Position numbers and translations under genes: made by a program
The notes under the pieces: generated by a model
What the model saw: the letters and a program-made list of their open reading frames with translations, nothing else
Told to the model about the DNA's origin: nothing
Databases searched by the model: none
Shown: positions 17,453-26,273 of the stretch, one piece after another
How positions within the stretch are numbered: position 1 is the stretch's first letter
How the letters are laid out: each line of letters begins with the position of its first letter
Assembly: GCA_945888515.1 (NCBI GenBank)
Contig: CAMDAD010000016.1
Span: 1-62,287, forward strand
Source of the DNA: Akkermansia muciniphila
GTDB taxonomy: Bacteria; Verrucomicrobiota; Verrucomicrobiia; Verrucomicrobiales; Akkermansiaceae
Reading direction: 5' to 3'
DNA: 62,287 bases

Positions 17453-18169
17453 ATGGGTCGCACGCTGAACGAGTTGTTGCGGTCCCGCTTTTCGTGGTGC
17501 GCGGTGTTGCTCCTGTTAGTGATCCAAGCAGGAGTGGAGATGCGGGGCGGATACCTCGCGGAAGCCGATCTTTACGAACGATGGGGGCTCTCAACAGAGG
17601 CTTGGCGCCAGGGGCATTACGCGTCTCTTGTCACCTATGCGTTCCTCCATGGATCGCTCACTCATGTTTGCTGCAATGGCATGATGCTCTTGTTCATCGG
17701 CGCGCGATTGGAGAATTGGTTGGGACGAAGACGATTGTTGTTTTTGTGGCTCGGCGGCATGGTGGTGGGAGGTTGCTTCACTCTTTGCATGAACGGATCG
17801 TCGCAGGCAGTGCTGGTCGGTGCCTCGGGTTCGGCGATGGCACTGCTTCTGTGTCTCACCACACTCTCGCCACAGTCCCGGATGTTTCCGCTCCCGATCG
17901 CGGCAGGAAATGTGGGGTTAGGCGTGTTAATCAGTTCGCTGATTCTGATGTTTCTCGATCCAGATGCGCCAGTTGTTTTGTTCGCGCGATGCGGGAAAGC
18001 TATATCGGAACGATTCGGCGATGACATTTTCAAGATAGGTCATGCCTGCCATTTCGGTGGCGCGCTGGTGGGGTGGTCTTATGCCCGATGGATTCTACGC
18101 CGGCCGGTTACGTTAGAGAAGCTGCGGGAGAATCGGCGCAGGCGGGAAAAAGCAGAGACGCACTCGTGA
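17453..18169 (+). CDS. Rhomboid-family intramembrane serine protease
   Basis: 238 residues with six or so hydrophobic segments. The catalytic Ser is in GASGSAMALL, the partner His in HACHFGGALVGW, and the first-loop signature is HGSLTHVCCNGMML. The ATG at 17453 is preferred; a TTG at 17441 lies only 3 bp past nuoC and could permit translational coupling. It cleaves single-pass membrane proteins within the bilayer, with unknown substrates. After the catalytic Ser there is an extended loop before the His helix. Confidence 0.9.
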   Translation: MGRTLNELLRSRFSWCAVLLLLVIQAGVEMRGGYLAEADLYERWGLSTEAWRQGHYASLVTYAFLHGSLTHVCCNGMMLLFIGARLENWLGRRRLLFLWLGGMVVGGCFTLCMNGSSQAVLVGASGSAMALLLCLTTLSPQSRMFPLPIAAGNVGLGVLISSLILMFLDPDAPVVLFARCGKAISERFGDDIFKIGHACHFGGALVGWSYARWILRRPVTLEKLRENRRRREKAETHS

Positions 18170-18212
18170 CGCAATGTTTGTCGGTCGCGCGCGAGGCTGT
18201 TATCATTTGACC

Positions 18213-18551
18213 ATGGTTACGCTGAAAACAATGGTGCTATTGAGCTTGTCCAATGTCTTCATGACTTTTGCTTGGTATGCGCATTTGCGCGATATGAAAG
18301 ACAAGCCATGGATGATTGCTGCGTTGTTTTCGTGGCTGATCGCTTTTTTTGAATACATGATTTAGGTGCCTGCCAATCGCATCGGCCATGAGGTGATGTC
18401 TGTCTCACAGTTGAAGATCCTGCAGGAGGTGATTTCACTGAGCGTCTTCGTGCCGTTTGCGGTGTTTTTCATGAAGGAAAAAATTACTTGGAACTACGGT
18501 GCGGCGGCGCTGTGCCTGGCGGGCGCCGTATTTTTCCTGTTCCGCAAGTGA
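18213..18551 (+). pseudogene. DUF486 small membrane protein interrupted by an amber codon
   Basis: The frame reads as a complete DUF486 (DMT-superfamily-like) protein: NVFMTFAWYAHLRDM, then FFEYMI, a TAG stop at 18363-18365 (codon 51), and on in the same frame VPANRIGHEVM, LKILQEVISL and KITWNYGAAALCLAGAVFF. Family members normally have Gln at this place (E-Y-x-x-Q-VPANRIG), so one C-to-T change of CAG to TAG explains it. Both halves keep good similarity, so the change is recent, a base-call error, or read through. TAG is used as a normal stop elsewhere here, for example at 44452. Confidence 0.8.
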
Positions 18552-18594
18552 TTTGAGTTTTGCAAATGCGGGGTGATGCGCTACATCATCGGCC

Positions 18595-19644
18595 ATGACC
18601 GCAGCATCACAGGGCTTTGCTATGCCGGCCGAGTGGACAACACAGGAAGCGATCTGGTTGTCGTGGCCAGTCGAGGATGATCGACACTGGGCGGGAAAAA
18701 AAAGTGATCTGATGGGTCGGAAATTTGCGGAAATTGCAGCAGCGATCTCTCACTTCGAACCCGTGCGTATCAATGCACCACAGCACCGCCATGCCGCCAT
18801 TCGCGCACTTTGTGGGGCCGCCAAGTGCCAATTGCGGAACCTCGAACTCTTCGATCATCCGAACAATGACGTCTGGTGTCGCGATCACGGACCGATCTTT
18901 GTGAAGCACAATGAGACAGCAGAAGTGGCGGTGCTGGACTGGGGCTTCAATGCCTGGGGCGGGAAATTTCCGCCGTGGGATCTTGATAATGCGATTCCCC
19001 GCCGGGTGGCCGAATCGTTGGGCATGAAATGCTTCAACGGAGGTATGATTCTGGAGGGAGGGGCGATTGAAATCAATGGTTCGGGGCAGCTCCTCACGAC
19101 GGAAGCGGTCCTACTCAATCCAAACCGTAACCCACAACTCTCTCGCGGAGAGATCGAACAACTGCTGCGCGATGGTTTGGGGGTGAGGGAAATTTTGTGG
19201 CTCAAGAGCGGCATCGAGGGCGATGATACCGATGGTCACATCGACGACCTCGTGCGTTTTGTCTCGGACTCAGCCATGCTAGCATGTGTCGAAAAAAACG
19301 TTTCGTCGCCTAATTACGATGTATTACAGCAAAACTTCGGTCGCCTTGGCGAATTTCGTAAGACTAGCGGAGGTCCGTTTGATTTGATTGCCATGCACAT
19401 GCCTGAAGCCTGTGAGGTGCCCGGTTGGCGGCTGCCGATTTTGCCCGCTTCGTATGTGAATTATCTGTTAGTCAATCATGGGGTCATTGTGCCGCAATTT
19501 CGCCAGAAAAAAAACGACGATCGTGCTTTGTCGATCCTAAAAGAAATTTTCCCTGATCGCGAGGTGGTGGGAATCGATTGTTTAGATCTGGTGGAAGAGG
19601 GCGGCACGCTGCACTGCATTTCGCAACAGCAGCCAGCGTCTTAG
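18595..19644 (+). CDS. Agmatine deiminase / peptidylarginine deiminase-like enzyme
   Basis: 349 residues, of the length and motif order of bacterial agmatine deiminases (AguA). NDVWCRDHGPIFV carries the substrate Asp, GGMILEGGAIEINGSG follows, the catalytic His is in DDTDGHIDDLVRF, and the nucleophile Cys is in GGTLHCISQQ near the C-terminus. AguA converts agmatine to N-carbamoylputrescine in polyamine synthesis. The partner amidohydrolase AguB is not in the window, so another guanidino substrate is possible. A terminator-like hairpin follows the stop. Confidence 0.88.
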   Translation: MTAASQGFAMPAEWTTQEAIWLSWPVEDDRHWAGKKSDLMGRKFAEIAAAISHFEPVRINAPQHRHAAIRALCGAAKCQLRNLELFDHPNNDVWCRDHGPIFVKHNETAEVAVLDWGFNAWGGKFPPWDLDNAIPRRVAESLGMKCFNGGMILEGGAIEINGSGQLLTTEAVLLNPNRNPQLSRGEIEQLLRDGLGVREILWLKSGIEGDDTDGHIDDLVRFVSDSAMLACVEKNVSSPNYDVLQQNFGRLGEFRKTSGGPFDLIAMHMPEACEVPGWRLPILPASYVNYLLVNHGVIVPQFRQKKNDDRALSILKEIFPDREVVGIDCLDLVEEGGTLHCISQQQPAS

Positions 19645-19649
19645 CTGAG

Positions 19650-19680
19650 CACGGGCGATCGTGTCTATCACCCGTGTTTT
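19650..19680 (+). terminator. Intrinsic terminator after the deiminase gene
   Basis: CACGGGCGAT (19650-19659) pairs with ATCACCCGTG (19667-19676) with one mismatch, and TTTT follows. A second perfect hairpin, CGTGTT/AACACG with loop TTC (19673-19687), shares CGTG with it, so the two cannot form together. The second may serve the convergent glmS side. Confidence 0.65.
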
Positions 19681-19712
19681 CAACACGAACTCTCAGAGAC
19701 AAAAGAGACGTG

Positions 19713-21554
19713 CTACTCTACCGTCACCGACTTCGCTAGATTGCGCGGTTGGTCGATTTCACAGCCGCGGATGCGGGCGATGTGATAGGCGAAAAGTTGC
19801 AGTGCCACGGCGCTTGGGATTGTCGCAACCAAGGGGTGACAGGCGGGGATTTCGATGACGTCATCCATCACTTCTGCCGCCTCTTGATCGCCCGCAGTGA
19901 TGAGGCCTAGGATGCGTGCCCCGCGCGCCTTGCACTCCTCGATATTTCCCAAGGTCTTGTCTTTTCCGGGAATGTCGTTCGCCAGTGCGATGACGGGCGT
20001 GCCTTTTTCCAACAATGCGATGGGACCATGCTTCAGTTCAGCGGCGTGGTAGCCCTCGGCGTGGATGTAGGAAATCTCCTTGAGCTTGAGAGCTCCTTCG
20101 AGTGCCACGGGATACATCGGACCGCGACCGATAAAAAAGGCGTGTTGGTTCGATGCGTAGGCTTCGGCTACCAGCGCGATGTGCTCGTTTTGCTCGATGA
20201 CTTGGGCAACCAGAGAAGGAATTGCCTCGATCTGCCTTGCGAAGTCCATGCCTTCTTGGCGTGAAAATCGGCGCGCGCGTCCCATCTTCAGTGCCATCAT
20301 CAGTAAAACGGCGACCTGGCAGGTGAAGGCTTTGGTGGAAGCCACGGAAATTTCCGGCCCGGCGTGCAGGTAAATACCGCGACCTGTTTCGCGAGCGATC
20401 GTCGAGCCCACGACATTGCACAGTCCCATCACAAAGGCACCTTTCTGATTCGCTTCGCGGACGGCAGCGAGTGTGTCGGCTGTTTCACCCGATTGCGAAA
20501 TAGCGATGACCAGATCACTGCGGCCGATGATGGGATTGCGATAGCGGAACTCCGCGGCTTGTTGCACTTCTGCCGGAGTATCAGCGAGGTCTTCAAAGGC
20601 GTATTCGCCGATCAGGCCCGAGTGCAGAGATGTCCCACAGCCGACGAGAACAATGCGATTGATCTCTGCAAGTTCGCGCGGGGATGTGCCCATGCCGGAG
20701 AGCACGGAGGAGCCGAGTGCAAAATCGAGACGTCCACGAATGGCATTGCGTAAGGACTCTGGTTGCTCATGGATTTCCTTGAGCATGAAGTGAGCATAGC
20801 CGCCCTTTTCCGCTGCGCTGGCATCAAGATCCAGTTTGGCCACGACGCGATTGACGGGCACGTTGTTGAGGTCGCGTATCTCGACGTGATCGGCTTTGAC
20901 AATCGCGATGTCGTTATCGTCGAGATAGATCACCCGCTGTGTATGAGCAAGGATGGCCGCAGCATCCGATGCGATGATCGTTTCTTCATCGCCTATGCCC
21001 AAAACAATCGGGCTGCCGCGGCGGGCTGTGATAATGATACTTGGCTCGCGCGCAGAGATGACGGCGATCCCAAAAGTGCCTTCCACCTGATGGAGCGCAT
21101 CACAAACAGCTTGGAAAAGATTTCCCTCGTAGCGATCGCCGATCAGATGAGCGAGAACCTCCGTATCGGTTTCAGATAAAAAAACATGCCCTCTTGCTTC
21201 GAGTCCTGAGCGAAGTGCGCGATAGTTTTCGATGATGCCATTGTGCACGAGCGCGATATCACCACTCTGATCGCGATGCGGGTGTGCGTTCGCCTCGGTA
21301 GGAGGTCCGTGAGTGGCCCAACGGGTGTGAGCAATGCCGCAGGAGGGCTGGGAAAAAAGATCCGCAGGCCAGTCTTCTTTGGATTTCTCCTTAAGATTCG
21401 CGACCTTGCCGGGGGCTTTGCTGACGAGCAAACGCTGGTCGTGAATGATCGCCATTCCCGCTGAGTCGTAGCCGCGATATTCCAGACGACGCAACCCATG
21501 GAGAAGAATGGGTGGAGCTGCTGCTTTGCCGATGTATCCAACGATGCCGCACAT
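19713..21554 (-). CDS. glmS: Glutamine-fructose-6-phosphate aminotransferase (isomerizing)
   Basis: 613 residues, the usual length. It starts MCGIVGYIG with the N-terminal nucleophile Cys exposed after Met removal. RWATHG and LVHNGIIENY belong to the glutaminase domain. Two SIS sugar-isomerase domains follow (GCGTSLHSGL and ISQSGETADT; FIGRGPMYPVALEGALKLKE). It ends with the conserved RNLAKSVTVE. It makes glucosamine-6-phosphate, the entry point of UDP-GlcNAc synthesis. It is last in the minus-strand unit glmM, acetyltransferase, glmS. No glmS ribozyme-like leader was noted upstream. Confidence 0.98.
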   Translation of the reverse strand: MCGIVGYIGKAAAPPILLHGLRRLEYRGYDSAGMAIIHDQRLLVSKAPGKVANLKEKSKEDWPADLFSQPSCGIAHTRWATHGPPTEANAHPHRDQSGDIALVHNGIIENYRALRSGLEARGHVFLSETDTEVLAHLIGDRYEGNLFQAVCDALHQVEGTFGIAVISAREPSIIITARRGSPIVLGIGDEETIIASDAAAILAHTQRVIYLDDNDIAIVKADHVEIRDLNNVPVNRVVAKLDLDASAAEKGGYAHFMLKEIHEQPESLRNAIRGRLDFALGSSVLSGMGTSPRELAEINRIVLVGCGTSLHSGLIGEYAFEDLADTPAEVQQAAEFRYRNPIIGRSDLVIAISQSGETADTLAAVREANQKGAFVMGLCNVVGSTIARETGRGIYLHAGPEISVASTKAFTCQVAVLLMMALKMGRARRFSRQEGMDFARQIEAIPSLVAQVIEQNEHIALVAEAYASNQHAFFIGRGPMYPVALEGALKLKEISYIHAEGYHAAELKHGPIALLEKGTPVIALANDIPGKDKTLGNIEECKARGARILGLITAGDQEAAEVMDDVIEIPACHPLVATIPSAVALQLFAYHIARIRGCEIDQPRNLAKSVTVE

Positions 21555-21567
21555 GATGATCTTGTAG

Positions 21568-22383
21568 TTAGAGGGATGAGGGTGAGGAAATGTCGTAATT
21601 TACGATGGCACCCGGGCGAGTCGTCGCATGCGCGGCGATTTTGCGACCCGGATAAATGGAGGTGTGGATGCCGGTGTGGACATGATCGCCGATGATCGCA
21701 CCAAATTTCCTTCTTCCCGTATCGACTAGGCAGCCATCGACCATAGTGCGGTGGTTTTTGCCATCGTGACGGAAATTGGAAATGATCGTGCCAGCACCAA
21801 AGTTCACTTTTTTGCCGATCACCGAGTCGCCCACGTAAGACAGGTGACCGATGGATGTATGGGAAAGGATCACCGAGTTCTTGATTTCCACCGATTGTCC
21901 GATGTGACAGTGGTCACCAATGGAAGTGGCTCCGCGGATATAACAATTCGGTCCAATCTTACAGTAATCTCCTATGATTACGTTTCCTTCGATAAAAACG
22001 CCTGGTAGAATGCGCGCGCCGATGCCGAGACTCACGTTGCCCTCGATTACTGCGTTAGGGTGAATTTCACCAACGATATTCGATTGCGCGAGGTGGGAAA
22101 GATATTCCTCGTTCGCTTTCAGCAGATCCCAGGAATGGGTGAGCAGGAACGAGTGAAATGCTGTCATGGATTGAGCTAGATCGGGCTCATTGCCATGCCA
22201 CGCTAGAACGCGCTCCTGGTCGTCAAGAATCGTGAGGCTCGCTGATTGCTCTGCCGCCGTCCAGTCGACGACGCTGATCCAAGCGTGAGGATGCTTCTGC
22301 CAACCAGGAAGAAGTGAGTGCTGGGAGAGCGGAATGTTGCCAACAGGGAAATGCTCTAGCGGAGTGGTTTGCAAAACAGGCAT
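21568..22383 (-). CDS. GlmU-like left-handed beta-helix acetyltransferase (no uridylyltransferase domain)
   Basis: 271 residues. Residues 1-105 match no family I recognise but sit where GlmU's pyrophosphorylase would be. From about 105 on there are hexapeptide repeats, as in IHPNAVIEGNVSLGIGAR and GDYCKIGPNCYIRGATSIGD, forming a left-handed beta-helix. FGAGTIISNFRHDGKNH matches the GlmU acetyltransferase active site (NYDGxxKH type). Placed between glmM and glmS, it most likely acetylates glucosamine-1-phosphate. The uridylyl step must be supplied elsewhere. It could alternatively be an acyltransferase for a different amino-sugar nucleotide. Confidence 0.82.
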   Translation of the reverse strand: MPVLQTTPLEHFPVGNIPLSQHSLLPGWQKHPHAWISVVDWTAAEQSASLTILDDQERVLAWHGNEPDLAQSMTAFHSFLLTHSWDLLKANEEYLSHLAQSNIVGEIHPNAVIEGNVSLGIGARILPGVFIEGNVIIGDYCKIGPNCYIRGATSIGDHCHIGQSVEIKNSVILSHTSIGHLSYVGDSVIGKKVNFGAGTIISNFRHDGKNHRTMVDGCLVDTGRRKFGAIIGDHVHTGIHTSIYPGRKIAAHATTRPGAIVNYDISSPSSL

Positions 22384-22406
22384 GATAGTGAAGAGTGAAT
22401 ATGGCG

Positions 22407-23777
22407 TTAGGTAATGCTTGCGGAAATGGCATCGAGCAAAGCGTCGCTCAGTCGATCGGCCCAGTGTTTCACGAGGGTGGCATCTGGGTGCTCGACCATT
22501 ACGCGCGCTTTGTTTTCTGTACCGGAATAGCGGATAAGATGGCGACCGTTTTCACCGAGGGCTTTTTGCGCCTCCTGCAGAAGTAGAGAATAGTTGTGAA
22601 GTGAATCAAGCGGCGGCTTGGCAGGCACGTTGAAACTGTGCAATTCTTGAGGATATTCCTCCATGCATTGTGTAAGCTCGTGCAGTGGTTGTCCAGTTTC
22701 TTTCATCACCCGCAACACCTGCAACGCGGAGAGAATGCCATCGCCAGTGGTGGCGTGATCCGCGAAGATGAGGTGCCCAGAGTTTTCCCCGCCGAAAGAA
22801 TGCTCGTGCGCGCGCAAGGCCTCGATCACTTGCCTGTCTCCCACTCCCGTCGTCAGCACCTGAATGCCCGCTTCGCGCATTGCCGCATGCAGACCGAGAT
22901 TGCTCATTACCGTGACAGCAATGGTGTCACCGCGCAGTTGTTTTCTGCTTTTTAGCGAGAGTGCGCAGAGGGCGATGATGCGATCGCCGCTGATGGTGTT
23001 GCCGTGAGCATCGGTGAAAATGGCACGGTCGGCATCGCCATCGAACGACACTCCCAGATCGGCACCGTGCTGTTTGACTAACGCACCCGCCGCTTCGGGA
23101 TGAAGTGCGCCGCAGCCCTCGTTGATGTTTTTTCCGTCGGGCTGGATGCCCGTGGTAATGACCTCGGCCCCTAGTTCGCGAAAGATCAAGGGCGCCACGA
23201 AGTAGGCCGCGCCGTGTCCGCAGTCGATTACGATTTTCAGCCCGTGAAGCGAAATGTTGTCGGCCGTGTGTTTGGCAAACTCAATGTAGCGCCCGCGCGC
23301 ATCTTCAATGCGAGTAGCCTTGCCAATGTGTCCGGGAGCACTCGCGTGATCGGGTAGATCATGCGAGAGGATAAATGTTTCAATTTTCTCTTCCAGTTCA
23401 TCGGAGAGCTTGTAGCCATCGGCACCGAAAATTTTCAACCCGTTGTCCTGATAAGGATTGTGCGATGCCGTCAGCATGATTCCGGCGCTGCAGCCCATGG
23501 ATTTTGTCAAGTGTGCCACAGCAGGCGTAGGCAGCGGACCGACGAGTAGAACATCCATGCCCGTGGAAACTAGCCCACTGGTAAGCGCCGTTTCCAGCAT
23601 GTATCCGGAAATGCGCGTATCTTTGCCGATGATCACTCGTCGCCGCGCGCTACTCTGCTCCGACATCACCGCGGTGATGGCTTTGCCTGCGCGAAGCGCA
23701 ACTTCGGGAGTGATGGGAAATTGATTCGCTTTGCCGCGAATTCCGTCTGTGCCGAATAATTTCATGTTGTCGGTCAA
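22407..23777 (-). CDS. glmM: Phosphoglucosamine mutase
   Basis: 456 residues, of which the first four may be extra: an internal ATG at 23765 gives the canonical start MKLFGTDGIRG. The catalytic phosphoserine loop is TASHNPYQDNG (about 104-114), the magnesium loop is SFDGDADRAIF, and RYSGTENKARV near the C-terminus binds sugar phosphate. It interconverts glucosamine-6- and -1-phosphate and heads the glm operon. It diverges from the Hsp33 gene across about 225 bp that should hold both promoters. Confidence 0.97.
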   Translation of the reverse strand: MTDNMKLFGTDGIRGKANQFPITPEVALRAGKAITAVMSEQSSARRRVIIGKDTRISGYMLETALTSGLVSTGMDVLLVGPLPTPAVAHLTKSMGCSAGIMLTASHNPYQDNGLKIFGADGYKLSDELEEKIETFILSHDLPDHASAPGHIGKATRIEDARGRYIEFAKHTADNISLHGLKIVIDCGHGAAYFVAPLIFRELGAEVITTGIQPDGKNINEGCGALHPEAAGALVKQHGADLGVSFDGDADRAIFTDAHGNTISGDRIIALCALSLKSRKQLRGDTIAVTVMSNLGLHAAMREAGIQVLTTGVGDRQVIEALRAHEHSFGGENSGHLIFADHATTGDGILSALQVLRVMKETGQPLHELTQCMEEYPQELHSFNVPAKPPLDSLHNYSLLLQEAQKALGENGRHLIRYSGTENKARVMVEHPDATLVKHWADRLSDALLDAISASIT

Positions 23778-24002
23778 TAGTGTAGTACAGAGCGGTCGTG
23801 CTGTAAAGAATCAATCGTGTCGCCAATGCAAGATAGAATAAAAATTCCAAGCGAATGTTCGGGTAGGCATGTTTTTACTTTTTGTTAGTCCAGATTGCGG
23901 GTTGTTGTTCATCATCGGATCCCACAGGCGGAGGATGGTGTTTTGCCACACGCGCGCAGGAGTCTAAATGCAGGAACCGACATTTCGCGCTTGGAAATTC
24001 CG

Positions 24003-24821
24003 ATGGCGGCGATGCATGCTGTGGGTGTGACGGAACACATCGCCTTAGAAGAAGACATGACACGCATTGAGTCGATTTTTGTGCGGCATCGGAATGCGTT
24101 GTGGATTCGCGCCTCTTTCACGGGGTTGTTCACGGATTATTACATTCACCTGATGGAGCAAAACATCCGCCACAATCCTGAGTTGGACATGATGTTGAAA
24201 GAGCACATCGCCATGCTGAGCTTGTATTTGGTAACACGGCCTTGGGCGGAGACAACGGGGTGGACGGTGAACTTGCGTGCCCCGCGCGTCAACTTGTTTG
24301 CCACTGGAGGTTGCACGCAAGAGTCCATCATTGGCCGGCTTTTTACAGAAGATGTGCGTGAACCGGATCGCAATTATTTCTACTCACAAACGACTTCTTC
24401 GCATCAAAAAGAACCGCGCCTTTCGACCATGGAGATGGACAACCGCAATCCTTTGCACTGGTTCGAGGAATTCTATCATCAGTCCGAACAAAGGCCCGGC
24501 CGCGCGTTTCACATGGGCGATGACGATTATGCCGTGGTGGTGGCTCAGCCGGATTGCGATCTGGAATGGCTGGCATCCCTGGATGTGGCGGCGGTGCAAG
24601 AACTGGAGCAGAGCGAGGAGGTAAAGCTGTTAGAGGTGCGCAAGTTGCGGTTTTTCTGCGGTTGCAATTTGATGAAAATTTTGCCCTTGCTGGCGTCGTG
24701 GCGCAATCGCTTGGACGATCTGTTCGGTGAACAAGAAGTCATTCAGGTGCAGTGCCCGCGCTGCGCTGCGGTCTACCCAGTGAGCCGTGAGATGGTGTTG
24801 GCCTTCCAGGAGAACGACTAA
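24003..24821 (+). CDS. hslO: Hsp33-family redox-regulated chaperone
   Basis: 272 residues from the ATG at 24003. ATGs at 24012 and 24057 are alternatives, and an open frame extends upstream to a TTG. The Hsp33 fold is recognised from FTDYYIHLMEQNIRHNPELD, NLFATGG, IGRLFTEDVRE, the YHQSEQRPGR stretch and QPDCDLEWL. The C-terminal zinc switch is complete: FFCGCNL, then QCPRC about 40 residues later. Oxidation of these four cysteines activates holdase activity during oxidative stress. The gpgS gene begins 12 bp after its stop. Confidence 0.88.
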   Translation: MAAMHAVGVTEHIALEEDMTRIESIFVRHRNALWIRASFTGLFTDYYIHLMEQNIRHNPELDMMLKEHIAMLSLYLVTRPWAETTGWTVNLRAPRVNLFATGGCTQESIIGRLFTEDVREPDRNYFYSQTTSSHQKEPRLSTMEMDNRNPLHWFEEFYHQSEQRPGRAFHMGDDDYAVVVAQPDCDLEWLASLDVAAVQELEQSEEVKLLEVRKLRFFCGCNLMKILPLLASWRNRLDDLFGEQEVIQVQCPRCAAVYPVSREMVLAFQEND

Positions 24822-24833
24822 ATTCCGAACCGT

Positions 24834-25763
24834 TTGCAGTCTTTCCACCATCACCAGTTTCAAGATGTTTCGCTGTTATGCCAGCGCAAACATGCCGTCA
24901 ATGAATCCATCAGTGTGGTCATTCCTACGCTGAATGAGGAGTCGGCGATTTCCGCCATCGTGACGAAAATTCGTGAGTCGCTGATGGAGCAGACACCGCT
25001 AGTGGATGAGATCATTGTGATTGACTCCGGATCCGAGGACCGCACTTGTGAGCTAGCGGCAGTCGCGGGTGCTCGAGTGTTTCAGGCATCTCAGATCGCC
25101 CCCACCCACGGCAATCATCCAGGTAAGGGAGAGAATTTGTGGAAATCCCAATTCGTCACGAAAGGGTCGATTTGTGTTTTTATTGACGGCGACATCTTGG
25201 ATTTTCATGAGGGATTTGTCACTGGATTAGTAGGACCACTCGTGGAAAACGCTTCACTTCAGTATGTAAAGGGATTTTATCGTCGACCCTTACAAGTGGA
25301 CGGCGGCTCTCTGATGCAAGGAGGCGGACGTGTTTCCGAGTTACTAGTGCGACCGTTTTTTTCGTTGTTCTATCCGCAACTTTGCGCGTTTCACCAACCT
25401 TTGGCGGGAGAATACGCCGTGCGCCGCAGGTTGCTGGAGCGATTGTCTTTTCCTACGGGCTATGCGGTGGAAGCGGCGCATCTGATTGACGTGCTCGCGC
25501 TTTGTGGCGCGGATTCCTTCGCCCAGAGCGACTTAGATTCGCGCCGACACCGCAACCGTCCGTTAGAGGAGTTGGGTGCCATGTCTTGTGCGATATTACA
25601 CAACTTGCTGCATCGTGCGCAGCGCGACGGCAAGATTGTTCTATCGCAAGAGTTGGCGAGTCAGTATCTGCGCGCGCACGATCACCACCTCGCGGACCTG
25701 CCCCTGCTCTCGGAGGAGCGACCCCCCTTCGTCTCATTGAACGATCAGTCCCACACATCATGA
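24834..25763 (+). CDS. gpgS: Glucosyl-3-phosphoglycerate synthase (GT81)
   Basis: 309 residues. It transfers glucose from an NDP-glucose to 3-phosphoglycerate, the first step to glucosylglycerate, an osmolyte and methylglucose-polysaccharide primer. Motifs: SVVIPTLNEE near 27-36, IIVIDSGSEDRT, GKGENLWKS, the metal-binding FIDGDI, QYVKGFYRRPLQ, GGGRVSELLVRP, PLAGEYAVRR, GYAVEAAHLID and ELGAMS, all as in mycobacterial GpgS. No ATG lies at the front. TTG at 24834 is the likely start; ATT at 24822 would sit 8 nt after AGGAGA. It overlaps the next gene by 4 bp. A GpgP phosphatase is not adjacent. Confidence 0.9.
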   Translation: MQSFHHHQFQDVSLLCQRKHAVNESISVVIPTLNEESAISAIVTKIRESLMEQTPLVDEIIVIDSGSEDRTCELAAVAGARVFQASQIAPTHGNHPGKGENLWKSQFVTKGSICVFIDGDILDFHEGFVTGLVGPLVENASLQYVKGFYRRPLQVDGGSLMQGGGRVSELLVRPFFSLFYPQLCAFHQPLAGEYAVRRRLLERLSFPTGYAVEAAHLIDVLALCGADSFAQSDLDSRRHRNRPLEELGAMSCAILHNLLHRAQRDGKIVLSQELASQYLRAHDHHLADLPLLSEERPPFVSLNDQSHTS

Positions 25764-26197
25764 AACTGCAACTGTTGTCGATCATGGCCCTTCCCGAGGT
25801 CATCGCTTTATTGTCCTTTCTCAATCCCTCTGTTTGTGAGGAAACCTTGCGTTTGCGATATGAGAAAATCTTGCGCGAGTATCCGAACTACCTTGTGCTA
25901 GGTGCTTACATCGATGGTCGGTTGGCGGGATTGACGGGGATTTGGCATGGCACCAAGATCTGGTGTGGTGATTACATGGAGGTGGATAATCTGGTGGTGC
26001 ATCCGGAGTATCGCGCGCGTGGCGTGGGCACGGCATTGGTGCAACGAGTCGAGCAAATGGCGCGAGAAAAAGGCTGCAACATAGTGGTTCTCGATAGCTA
26101 CACAAACAACCATCCCTCGCATCGACTCTATCATCGTATGGGATGTGAGATCTGGGGCTTTCACTTTGTCAAACCTCTGGGAGACTTTGAGCATTGA
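25760..26197 (+). CDS. GNAT-family N-acetyltransferase
   Basis: 145 residues. The acetyl-CoA loop is visible as VHPEYRARGVGTALV (motif A, Q/RxxGxG/A), preceded by YMEVDNLVV and followed by NNHPSHRLYHRMGCE (motif B). Start and stop overlap gpgS as ATGA, indicating translational coupling. The acceptor is unknown; coupling to gpgS may mean only shared regulation. A longer upstream open frame exists but overlaps gpgS and is not needed. Confidence 0.85.
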   Translation: MKLQLLSIMALPEVIALLSFLNPSVCEETLRLRYEKILREYPNYLVLGAYIDGRLAGLTGIWHGTKIWCGDYMEVDNLVVHPEYRARGVGTALVQRVEQMAREKGCNIVVLDSYTNNHPSHRLYHRMGCEIWGFHFVKPLGDFEH

Positions 26198-26273
26198 GAA
26201 GGCAAACGAACTGACTTCGAGTATTACGCTCGCCGTGCTTGACGTCCCGCGGACCCCGCGTCATACCTATTTC

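Noticed and set aside
18213-18551. Genome-wide reassignment of TAG to Gln to explain the DUF486 amber codon.
   Set aside because: TAG is used as an ordinary terminal stop in this window, for example for the FAH-family gene at 44452.
25502-25759. Upstream extension of the GNAT frame through gpgS.
   Set aside because: It lies in a second frame of gpgS, while the ATG at 25760 overlaps the gpgS stop in the usual ATGA way and starts the domain properly.
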